Shown one piece after another: positions 13,001-32,747 of a stretch of DNA of 64,000 nt (the stretch's first letter is position 1; each line of letters starts with the position of its first letter). The translations under genes and the position numbers were made by a program. Below the pieces are notes generated by a model, which saw only the letters and a list, made by a program, of their open reading frames with translations, was not told the origin of the DNA and ran no database searches. Source of the stretch: Mugil cephalus (lineage: Eukaryota; Chordata; Actinopteri; Mugiliformes; Mugilidae); contig NC_061785.1 of NCBI RefSeq assembly GCF_022458985.1, positions 62,001 through 126,000 on the forward strand, read 5' to 3'.

Positions 13001-16000
13001 GGTTCCCCAGGGGTCATTCTAGGCCCAACTCTCTTTAACCTCTATGTGCTCCTCCAGGGGGACAATAATCAGGAGACATGGCATCAACTTCCATAGTTAT
13101 ACTGATGACTCGGCTGTACATCACCGTGTATCCTGATGACTCTGGGCCTGTTGATGCCCCTTTTTAACTGTATTTTAGATTTTAAGTCAACCAGTAGAAC
13201 CCTTGGGTCCCTTGGGTCCCTTCAGCCTGGGTGCTTGGTTGCTCCGCACTTAGGTGTGAGGTCTCTCTACCCGGGACGGGGCGATCATTGCGATGGTGCC
13301 CCAATGGTTAAGAGGCTGGGACCCCTTGGCGTGGACAGGTCCCCCCCAATGGTAGAGGGTTAGGGATTAGTGTGTTTCAGAGTGAGAGAGAGAGACAGAG
13401 AGAGAGAGATAGATTTAATTTCTTGTTGTAATGTAAATCTGTATAAGCCAGAGTGTTGTGCTTATCTCAGGAAGTGGAGACGGTAGTGAAGGCGTCTGTG
13501 GTGACTCCTGAGACTGGAAGCCAGATACACATGGTGGTGGGAATCACACAAGAAACCCCTGAAAACCCGATGCGGTCCGTCACTCAGGAGTGTGCTCTTT
13601 CAGTCGAGGGAGGAGGAGGTGAGGAAATCGGACAGTTCTATTATATTTGTACAAGTCAAATCAAAACTCCTAAACCATCATGTCATGGTGGCAGTACACT
13701 AGAGAGTTTCATTCTCTTTCATCATCATCCTAGTAAACCTTAAAACACTTTTGATCATGACAGTTTTACTGCTTTAGTTTTATTCACTTTCAATGTTTGA
13801 TTTTGTTCCAGTAAAAACTCAGTCTCTCATCTAAAACAGAAACCATTCTTGTTGTGTTATCGTCCACCTGCTTTTTACTCTAGGCCAGGGGTCTTCCATG
13901 TTTTGCAGGTCACGGACCCTCAAACTCATGGAGAGATTAAGTTGGGACCCCCTACCTAATATACCTGTTCTATATTAAATTCGACCGAGTGCTGTTTATA
14001 AATATATATATGAATATTATCATTTTGCATTCAGTATTAAACTATTCAAATAATGCACATGTTCAAATATAAATTATTTGATTAGTTATTAATTTTATAT
14101 ATATTATCAATTGTATATATATGTGTGTGTGTGTCTAATCAACCAATGATCCCCTGTTGAAGACCTTTGCTCTAAGAGTAAGAATTTCAGATGAGATAAA
14201 GCTTTGTTTAGGAGAGAGTGCTGCCACTCCTCAGCCTCTAATTCCTATGATTAATTTAATCTGACATAGTCTGCAGCCATGGTTGAGTCATCAAATCAGT
14301 CAGATTTAGATTTAGATTTAGTTTCACCATTAAGTGTCACTGATTACTTAATCTAAATAGCTTATTTCAGTCCCTCTGTCATGTTTGGCGGCTGGTCTTT
14401 GATCTGGAACATCATGTGTAATTTAACTTGTATGTTTCCTGAGTGTTGCTGCTGCTCTCTAACACTAACCCAACATCTGGAGAGCAAAGAAAACTAAAGT
14501 TATGAGATGTCCTCTGTTCCTCAGACCAAACCTCAGTGTGGTTTCCCTGTGACAACACTGTGGTAGAGCATGAAACTCAACTTGAAACTATCGTGGAGAA
14601 GAGACCAGTTTACACCTGCAGAGCTCAGAAACCCCTCAAACATATGTTTCTGTCTAAAACGGTACCGCCACCTTGATACTGACTTTTAAAGCCCAGTCAA
14701 ACTGACAGAGTAACACAGCGCCTCCCTCCAGGTGATCCGGCCGGAGACATGCCTGCCATGTGGGAAGAGGATTCGCTTTGGGAAGATAGCGGTGAAGTGC
14801 AGGAACTGTCGGGTGGTCGCTCATCCAGAGTGTAAACTGAAATTCAGCGAGAGATGTTCGCCCTCCAATGCCATGCCAGGAAGTACAACTCAGACGGTAC
14901 TTCAGTTTAGTTCAGTCCTCTTTGAATGAATGTCCTGAGGGTATCGTTGGTTTGTGCCCATCAGAATAAACCTCCAGAAAAAACGTTGATGCAGAACCTG
15001 ATTAATGCTGCATGATGCACTGCAAACAGAATTCTGCTGTTTTTAGCTTTTACTGCTGCTATTGATTATCACCATTATTAATCTGGTGATTGTGTTATTT
15101 AGTCTTTAACACGTAAAAATAAAATTATCAGATCTGACATTAAAACTAAATGTGAACAACTCAGGTCACAACCTGGAAAACTCAGTGAATCAGTGTTGAT
15201 GAGGCTTCAGTCTGACTGCGGATGAAACACTAAGGTTGATCAGTTCTTCTGTCACTATAAAACATCAACGTAGGATCAGATAGAGACAGACTTCTGTATT
15301 CATCAACACTCAATCATTCTTTTCCAACTTTATTCATAGCATAAATCGTCCAGATTGTCTTGAGACATTTTACTGAAGCCAGAGCGGCTCATCAGACAGT
15401 GGTAAAACCCTTTAGAGGTAGAAACCTTGAACAGAAGCAGTTCATGTGAAGAAATGTTGGTAAAGACAAGAAAAGAGAAGAGAAGGAGGCAACAGCATGG
15501 GAGTTATGTCAGTAAAACCCTATGATGCTTGTCTGAATGAAGCGCTGCTCATGTTCAGGACTCGTTGGAGGTTTTTGCACCAGTGACTCATCCCAGAGTA
15601 CCTCTACTGATTGTGGATTGTGTGGCAGAGATTGAGAGGAGGGGGCTGCAGGAGGTGAGCTGAGGTCTCCGTCAACTTAAAGTCAACACATTTGACTGTT
15701 GTTCAGACGAATGAACAAATCAAGTCATTCTTCTGTTAATAAGTCTTCTCATCTATTTTTCTCCATCTGCAGAGAGGTCTCTACAGAGTTCCTGGAGGTG
15801 AACGTCTGGTGAAGGAGCTCAGGGATCGATTCCTTCAGGGGAAACCTGCTCTGATGCTCAATAAAGTCCAAGATGTCCATGTGGTCTGTGGACTCCTGAA
15901 AGACTTCCTGAGGAAACTGAAGGAGCCTCTGATCACCTTCAGGCTGCACAGAACATTCATGGAGGCTTCAGGTCTGGAGAACACAGCCACATGAAAAATA

Positions 16001-17104
16001 AACACATCCAAAAGAGGCCTGGATCAGCTCTTTGTTTCTGTGTTTCAGAGCTGGCTGACGAGGACAAAAGCTCAGCCATCATTTATCAGGCCATAGCCGA
16101 GCTGCCGAAGGCCAACAGAGATACTCTGGCTTTCCTCATGCTTCACTTACACAAGTAAGGACAAGCTGACCACGGATGAGCTTCATTTAGCAGCTGTCAT
16201 AGAGACTGGTCACTGGTGGTCTTGTCTGTGTTGTGTCATCTTGTGGTTAACGTCCATGGTTTGCCCTCATTGTCCAGGGTGATGAGGAGTCCCCAGTGCC
16301 AGATGGACCACAATAATTTGGCCCGGGTCTTTGGACCGACCATCGTGGGTCATGGGATGTCTGAGCCGTCTCCAACAACCATCATGAAAGATACAAACAC
16401 TCAGCCAAAGGTCAGCGTCTTCTGAATGTCCACCAGGGTGAGGGCAGTTTCTCACATCACAGTCGTTTAATGTCAGTGTTAATATCGGTCGATCAGGTAG
16501 TCTGCCGCCTGTTGTCTCTTCCTGAAGACTATTGGAGACGAGTCCTGTCCATCCAGATGGATCAGACCTCATCCTCCAGTGCAAAGATCGGCCAGGATGA
16601 TGGATATGGTTTGTTGTCCAGCAGCTCTAATGGCTGATGTTTGTTTCTCTAATGTTCAGATGAAAAATAATTTCTGATCCTCTGGACATTTTTCCAGAAT
16701 CCTCAAAGACTCATTGAGACATCAGAGAAACTTCATAGTTCCTGAAATATTTTACATTTCCCACATTTGTCACGGTGAGAATATTACATTTCATTTCCAA
16801 AGCGATTTATCTTCCTTCAGGTCGGTTGTTTAAACCACTGACGTCTCCAGAGTTGAACAGCTACTACAAAACTCCCAGCGGAGGATCTTTGAGAGGAAGA
16901 ATCAGAAACCTGGGAAATGCTTTCAGTACCACGTAAGACCTCAACAAGTCTCTAACTCCGAGGAGGCTGTTACTATGACAACGGTGTATGTGGTCACATA
17001 TCAACTCTGTCAGATGTTTCTTTAATGTCCTCTGTGTTGGATTGTTTTCTGTCCTCAGAGGTCGACCAGAACCTGGAAGGAGGTTCTTCACGTCCCCCAG
17101 TTGA
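10038..17104 (+). CDS. racgap1: Rac GTPase-activating protein 1 (MgcRacGAP), 16 coding exons
   Basis: Rho-family GAP that, with the kinesin MKLP1, forms centralspindlin at the spindle midzone and drives cytokinesis. Coding exons: 10038-10128, 11076-11278, 11567-11706, 11875-11947, 12167-12220, 12377-12475, 13471-13618, 14525-14661, 14732-14896, 15559-15654, 15773-15971, 16049-16154, 16278-16410, 16497-16608, 16821-16932, 17059-17104. They sum to 1914 nt (637 aa; human about 632). Domains: coiled coil at roughly residues 35-100 ([34 protein letters not shown]); [13 protein letters not shown] matching the conserved IDESGSILSDIS motif; C1 zinc finger with [12 protein letters not shown] and [12 protein letters not shown]; RhoGAP domain with arginine finger [21 protein letters not shown] and [12 protein letters not shown]. 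The C-terminus is short and basic, with TP/SP sites. The start ATG has a good GCCATGG context. Divergence from human is greatest between the coiled coil and the C1 domain. Confidence 0.93.
10331..10934. mobile_element. non-autonomous DNA element with CAGTGCGTTTACATGCA-type ends
   Basis: Lies in racgap1 intron 1. The left end reads CAGTGCGTTTACATGCA and the right end, reversed, reads CAGTGTATTTACATGCAGA, giving terminal inverted repeats. The motif GCATGTAAAC recurs inside. No transposase is present. A related terminal piece lies at 45890-45935. The superfamily is not assigned; Harbinger-like is a guess. Confidence 0.65.
12730..13370 (+). mobile_element. decayed non-LTR retrotransposon fragment (reverse transcriptase)
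   Basis: In racgap1 intron 6. With frame changes, 12990-13140 reads GVPQGSILGP then TLFNLYVL and a YTDD box, the palm motifs of a LINE reverse transcriptase. Stops and frameshifts show it is dead. Clade not determined. Confidence 0.75.
13886..14174. mobile_element. hAT-like non-autonomous element (MITE)
   Basis: In racgap1 intron 7. It starts CCAGGGGTCTTCC and ends GAAGACCTTTGC, imperfect inverted ends. Similar CTCTAGG and CTCTAAG flanks suggest a degraded 8-bp target duplication. The interior is AT-rich and non-coding. Confidence 0.6.
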
Positions 17105-17454
17105 CCGTCTGTCTCATGTTCTCACTACAAACCTGAGACATTGAATCTCAAACTGTGTCATCATGAAAACGAAAGAGACAAACATCAGAGAAACCCTGTT
17201 TTAATTTGAAATGTCAGAAAAGAAAAGTGACTGATGACAAAACTAAATGAACATGTCCTCACTAATTCATGACTGAAGTTACAGCTCTGATCATGTCGTC
17301 TTTTCATGTCACTGACTGTTAGTGAAGATGAAATGTGAACTTAAACTTGTCGATTGTTTTATGTAGACCGCCTGCCGTTATGTTTCACTCTTTAGACTCT
17401 GCCCGTTATTCTTAGTTTGATTTTAATGAAGCACTTTAACTGTGGTGGACTGGA

Positions 17455-17490
17455 AATAAAAATTAGTATTTTATGGGAAGAAGAAATAAA
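17455..17490 (+). terminator. racgap1 polyadenylation signals
   Basis: Two AATAAA hexamers at 17455-17460 and 17485-17490, about 350 bp after the stop codon, are the likely end of the transcript. Confidence 0.6.
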
Positions 17491-18181
17491 AATAAATCAT
17501 CATGTAGATGCAGATCGTTGTGGGTTTTGTTTCATTTCCTTCTAAACAGGACCAAGACCAAGACATTTTTATAAAAAAATTAACTTTTGATCATTTTGTG
17601 GAGAATATGAAAGAAAGAGATAACTAACCAAATGTAAAACAGCAGAAATGAGGAGGAGGCACAACTTTTAATGTTTAATGTTTTAAACACATTTCTAATA
17701 CAACAAAGTGAAGAATAAAAGAAAAAGAAAGCAGGAAGTCAGCCAGAGGAATCCAGAAAATAATCAACAGTTAGAGAACAGACGGGTTTAGGTGAGCTTT
17801 AAATTACCTGGCCAAGAATTTAACTGAGTGTCACTGCAGGAGCAGTATTATTAACGTGTTTATACCTTTATTTTATTTAGACTATTAGTTAATAATTAAC
17901 AAGTATCAGTTGGTATCTCTTGTCTAGTCCTGCTAGTAGTAGTAGTATCTCTACCTGGTGACTAGTAGTATCTGATTATGTTACTGTGTGATACCAGCAG
18001 TAATAGTACTTTATGTTTACATGGTGAATAGTAGTAGCAGTAGTAGCATCTCTGCCTTTCTAGTAGTATGGGGACCACTAGTTACAGTTGTTGTAGTAAA
18101 GGGAGCAGTATTTGTACATGTAGGTAGCTGAAGATCATGGGTATTGTAGTGTGGATGAGTAGATACTTGGACATTTAAACA

Positions 18182-27191
<9,010 letters not shown>

Positions 27192-27399
27192 CGTCTTAAT
27201 ATAGGTAGAACACACACACACACACATACACACTCATTTGCAAAGTGCCCTCTGACCTCACTAGTTGAACATCAGTGGAACTGAACTAGTTCCTCTTCTT
27301 TCAATCTGATTAGATCATTTTAAATAATCACAGGAAGAGCCCCAGCCAGAAACATTCACAAACTTATTATCATTATTAGTTTACTGAATTGGGTGAATG

Positions 27400-28060
27400 C
27401 ACATTAAACAACGCTGATGCATTAGTCACCAGTGTAAATGCGCTGGACTTAGCACAAATGCAATATTTAGCTGTAGTCCCAAGGCAGCTACATAACACAG
27501 ACAGAGAAGACTATAAAACAACAATCATACAGCAGACAATTACAGGACCAGACACAGACAGACAATGTCAAAGCAATCCAAAAAGGACACAGACAGACAG
27601 TAGTATGTATCAGATTAAGAAAACTATTAAGGCTATGTGAGCCATATCTGATAGAGTTTGGGATGTGTGGTAGTGACTTGTTCCAGGAATGTGTTCCTCT
27701 CACAGATAAGACCATTTGGGAGAAATTAGTTCCACACCTAGGTACATTACAGTCACCTCTACTTAGAGCTCTCGTTCTTCAACCTTCAATGTTTTTTCTC
27801 TGGATGAATTCATTCTGTGGTGAGGGGACAAGAGCATTTAAAACTTTGAAGATGAGACAGACATCCATAAAGATTTGATAGCTGTCTAGATCAAGAATAT
27901 TATACTTTTTTAGGACATTACAATAATGAAAGTGAAGGGGTTTCCTGTCTAAATTTTTAACTGCCTTCTTGAAGAGAGGCTTCATAGGTTTTACTGTATT
28001 TTCTTTTGCGTGTGTCCTGGTTGTAAAACAGTACTTTATGTGCGAAAATATCATGGCATG
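27400..28060 (-). mobile_element. LINE 3' fragment, reverse transcriptase C-terminal region
   Basis: On the minus strand the frame at 28054-27779 reads FSHIKYCFTTRTHAKEN and LDRKPLHFHYCNVLKKYNIL, then in another frame FSVRGTHSWNKSLPH at 27715-27620. This is the C-terminal region that follows the reverse transcriptase in a common fish non-LTR element. Frameshifted, 5'-truncated and inactive. Clade not assigned. Confidence 0.7.
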
Positions 28061-28859
28061 CGTACAGATTTGAGCTGGACGTAAGAAATGGTCTTATATA
28101 ATAGATGTTTGATAGATTGAATATAATGGTGTTTGTTCAATAGCCATAAATACTTTGATAATCTTCAGGAGCAATGGCTTCTCAAATGTGAAAAAATTAA
28201 AAATTGTCTGATGATGTTCTATTAGACATACATGGATCTTCTCTGACCTATGCTCTTGGTATATGTGGTCTCTACTCTCAGCCTCCGTTGTTCTGATGAC
28301 TACCTCCTGAGAAGGATCCATCCCCACCTGTAGACCAGCCTGGACCTCCATCAGGTACACCAGGTAGACCAGTAGATCATGTTGACGTTGACCTTTCGCC
28401 CTGTAAATCTGGAGTTTCACATGGACTGAAAAGCCCCATTAACACTTTAGAGAAAATATTTATGTGGTTTCCTAAGTTGTTGATGTTGAAGTTGGTCATG
28501 TAGTGAATGATTGTGTCAGACTCTGGTTGTTGTAAACTGTACAGGATTAGTTTACAGTAGTTTTACAAGGTAAATGTATCAATCACACACTTTATTATTT
28601 TTGACAATCGTGTAGCAACTCCAGCTACAAGACGGTTTCAACAGATAAGTCTGAAGTATGTCCTGAAAACTTGTTCTTCATGGTACACCTGCATTGAGTA
28701 ACTGGATTCAGTCTATGACATGTTTCTGGAGCCTGGATTAAGAGCAGTTGGATCAGGGTCACTCAGTGATGATGTTGCGTCTGTCGGCCAGTAGGAGGCG
28801 CTGAAGAAACTCAGAACCCACCTAGTCGAAACTTCCTGTTTGGTTCAGTTCAATAGAAG

Positions 28860-28975
28860 CTGTGAGTTATATAACCCAGTGGTGTACTGTCTGGCTTTAT
28901 ATAAGACTGATCCATTACTTCCTGTTTATGATGAAGAGCAGTCTGATGAGGAGGGAGAATAAATGGTGAGTAAAG
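28860..28975 (+). promoter_or_regulatory. orphan TATA promoter with ATG|GTGAGT first exon candidate
   Basis: Two TATA-like boxes (TTATATAA near 28867 and TTTATATAAG near 28896) are followed by AATAAATGGTGAGTAAAG at about 28960-28977, which looks like a first exon ending at an ATG with a strong donor. No downstream plus-strand coding exon was recognised; the next 8 kb is transposons. It may be a false positive or a displaced promoter. Confidence 0.25.
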
Positions 28976-30652
28976 CTTCAGTGTGTTTAGTCTCTGATCT
29001 GATGTTCAACAGAACAGATATGTTAATAAAGTCAGAGTTAAATATAACCAGGGAGTATCAATTTATTTATAAAGCACATAAATGAGAGAGTTGACCACAG
29101 TGGTCAACGCATTCAATAATACACGCAACATACACTCACACAAAAATAACAGATGAGGAACAGGTAAAAAGAAATAAAAGTACTTTGTTAAAATGTCTGT
29201 GAATGTTCTCAGTCATCCAGGTGATGGTAAAAAAAATAAATAAATAAATAAAATAAAAAAAGAAAACAAAAAGGCAACTGGACTGGCAAACGTTTCCTCA
29301 CAGTAGCTTCACTGCAAAAATGAATAGTCTTAATATAAGAAATACTTGGTTTGAGCGGATATAGGTTAAAACTAAGTGAAATAATCTGCCAGTGCAGTAA
29401 GATAATCACACTTGGCAAGATTTCTTAAAATAAGGAAAAATACATATTATGCAAGTGAATAATATCTTAAAATAAGAAACACTCATTCCAAGTACTGTAT
29501 GCAAGTCAAATAATCTCAAAACTAGCTTTTCAATTCTTATTTCACTTTTTGTTTCTTACTCAAATTGAGTGAAAAAAACACTAAATCCAGAGCAACTTAA
29601 CAAGACGATTCTTCTTAATTCAAGAGTTATGATTAGCTTTGATCTTAATCAGTGCATTTAAAATCATACACAGTATTTATTTGAGGTGTAATACTAATAA
29701 TCATAATCTCAATTCAAGTGCATTTAACTCACTGTCAGCTCTACAATAGTGACACTGTTCTAGATTTAAGACAACCACCTACTTGAATGAAAACAAGTCT
29801 TGCATTAAACAAACAAATATTTTATTTTCTCTGCATAAGAAAGAACATTCCTTTTTAGCTCTGAAATGCAGGAGTCAACAGTTCTTACAATCCAGTGCAG
29901 TTAGTCAGTTACACTGAGGCTTCACAGCATGAAGTGTTTGACTGGAGCACCAGTCATGTTCTGGCTCACAGTGTGTATGTATATGTGTGTATGTGGGAAA
30001 AGGTCCAGCAGGTCTTCATGAGTGCTGATCATTTCTTCACTCATGTTTGCAACTGTGACACAATGTAAGACACACATTAAGATGAATTAGTGCCATAGAA
30101 CAAACTGTATGAAACAGCTGGCGAGCACAGACTAGTTAGTGCATTAACAACAGATAAAGAAATTACATCAACTCAGTGGACTATGCATCATCATATCAGA
30201 GTGGTGAATTAAAATTTGTAATCGGTTGTAATTCTCTTAATACTGAAGCGACTTTAATTCAAATGTACCGAGTGTATATAGCAATCTACAATTTTGGAGA
30301 AACTCAAAAAAGCATTAATTCTAAATTTACATTTTAAGTTGTGTTTATTCAGAAGGTTAATGTCTTAGTATAGAATTGAGTAGATTCATCCCTGTAACTG
30401 GATTTAATTGAAACAAGTAACCAGTGTCATGCTCAATTTATCCAGTTCATAATAAAAACCAGTTTCATTAAAATCAGTTCAGAATTCAGAGTTATGACGT
30501 AAAAATAAAACAATTACTACGTTCAAAATGTATATTTGACTACATTACTTCTTAAAGTCGACACCGTGGCGTCATCAAGGTTGTCCATGCTGTTACCGGT
30601 TTTAGCTAGCAAGTTAGCTCAAGTAGCGTTAGCTCGTGCTAACAAGTACACA

Positions 30653-32516
30653 TAGGGGTGGGCGATATGACGATATTAAATCGTGAACGATTACAACGTG
30701 AAGACGATCTGTCAAACTGCAGAGATCGTGGGATCGTCGAGGGCACATTCTATAAAGTGCAGTTCTATGCTGATGCACCGACGCACCAGACGTATTACAT
30801 CGTCAACCTGACCGACCAATCATAGCGAATTACAGGCAGTGACGCGCTTTCTTACCCGCCTCCTTGTTTATGTGTGTAGCGGTGGCCGCATGGAGCCATG
30901 GCTGAAAGAAAAACAGAGTTGGTCACTACAAGAAAATCCACTTCCATTATATGGAATAGGTTTGGATTTTCCTCAACTAATGAAGCGCAGGCAAATACAA
31001 GCTGTATTGGACAAATTGGGGGACCTGGGTCTCCCTCACTCCACCTGCATGTGGATTCTGAGCTTCCTGACCAACCGACAGCAGAGAGTTAGGGTGGGAA
31101 AACATACATCCACTGCCCTCAGCCTTAGTACTGGCTCTCCACAGGGCTGTGTGCTGAGCCCCCTGCTCTATTGTCTGTACACATACGACTGCACCTCTGC
31201 CCACCACAGGAACACCATCATCAAGTTTGCTGATGACACCACAGTGGTGGGGCTCATCTCAGGAGGCGACGAGTCCGCCTACAGAGATGAGGTGGAGCGG
31301 CTGTCAGTGTGGTGCAGGGAGAACAATCTGCTCCTCAACAACTCAAAGACAAAAGAACTCATAATAGACTACAGGAGGAAAAAAACGGACATTACACCAC
31401 TAACCATCGGGGGAAAATGTGTGGAGAGGGTAGCTGACTTCCGTTTCCTGGGGGTCCACATTGAACAGGGCCTCACATGGAACGCAAACACCTTTGAGCT
31501 GATAAAAAAGGCCCAGCAAAGACTGTACTTCCTGAGGGTTCTCAGGAAGAACAATATCAAGGAGGAACTGCTGGTGTCCTTTTACAAGTGCTCCATAGAG
31601 AGCATACTGACTTTCTGCATCTGTGTATGGTACAACAGCAGCACTGTGGCGCAAAGGAAAGCTCTCCAAAGGGTCGTGAATACAGCCCAAAAAATCATTG
31701 GCTGCCCTCTCCCCTCACTGGAGGACTTGCACAGCGACCGCTGTCTCAAAAAAGCACAACACATCACAAAGGACACTTCTCACCCCGGACACTCTCTGTT
31801 TGCACTGCTGCCTTCAGGCAGACGATACAGAGCAATAAGAACAAGAACTAACCGTCTCAGAGACAGTTTTTACCCAACAGCAATAACAAAACTTAATGCA
31901 ATCAAAACAACCCTCAATCAATATGAATGATGTGATGTGTGAGAATGTGGCTATTTTTATTTATTAGTTTTGTTTGTTTATTTATTTATTTTTTTTATTT
32001 GTCTTTTTATTTTTATTATTATGCATATGCACTGGCTGATGGCACTTTTAATTTCGTTGTACTCGTGACAATGACAATAAAGATCTATCTATCTATACGT
32101 GGCAACACAACGAACCTGTTCAATCATTTGAAGAGAAATCATCCCAAACAATATGCTGAGAGACAAACAGGGAGGGGCCCGAGGCAGCAGCTAGTCTAAG
32201 ACCAAAACATTGACACAGGCATTTAACAAAGACGCTCCGTATGACAAGTCAAGCAAGCGATGGAAGGAGGTAACAGAAGCAGTTACCTTTTCTTGCAAAA
32301 GATATGCTATCTTTTAAAAAGGTAGAAGACCCGTTCGAGCTGCCCACACGAAAATAATTCTCCGACACTGCCATGCCACGTCTCCACTCTGAATGGCGAG
32401 AAAATATTTTCTGTTTTTCATTTTTCAATTCGTTAAAAGATCGTGATAAAACCGAAATTGTGATTTTACTTTTAAGAAATCGTGATATGATATTTTTGCC
32501 ATATCGCCCACCCCTA
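30653..32516 (+). mobile_element. second hAT-like element, BED finger split by an L2 LINE
   Basis: Ends TAGGGGTGGGCGATAT and ATATCGCCCACCCCTA form inverted repeats. Flanks AGTACACA (30645-30652) and AATACATA (32517-32524) each differ by one transition from the intact target AATACACA at 36411-36418. The transposase N-terminus MAERKTELVTTRKSTSIIWN (from 30898) is followed, after the LINE, by GNTTNLFNHLKRNHPKQYAE (about 32100-32160), the distal half of a BED finger. The Cys pair of the finger is missing at the LINE junction. The rest of the transposase is deleted. Confidence 0.85.
31003..32093 (+). mobile_element. 5'-truncated L2/Maui-type LINE, reverse transcriptase 3' half
   Basis: A frame open to the stop at 31928 encodes the C-terminal half of a LINE-2 type reverse transcriptase: TGSPQGCVLSPLLY, the catalytic FADD box, FLGVHIEQGLTWN, KAQQRLYFLR and LLPSGRRYRAIRTR. 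It is still uninterrupted, so the insertion is fairly young. It ends in a short ATCT repeat tail, as L2 elements do, rather than poly(A). The upstream half of the element is absent. Confidence 0.88.
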
Positions 32517-32747
32517 AATACATATTGAACACGGATAATATTTAAAACGTATGTGACTAAAAAACATGAGACATACGATACAACTTATACGAATTCAAAA
32601 CGTCTCGGACGAGGCAGCTTTATTTGTTTTCATTTGCTGACATCCTGTCGCTAGGCTACGCCCCGATCCCGCAGTGTTTTTGTTTTGTTTTTTTAGCCGC
32701 CCGCTCCCGCCTGTTGCAAGGTTCATACCGTCCACTCCCGCAAGATT

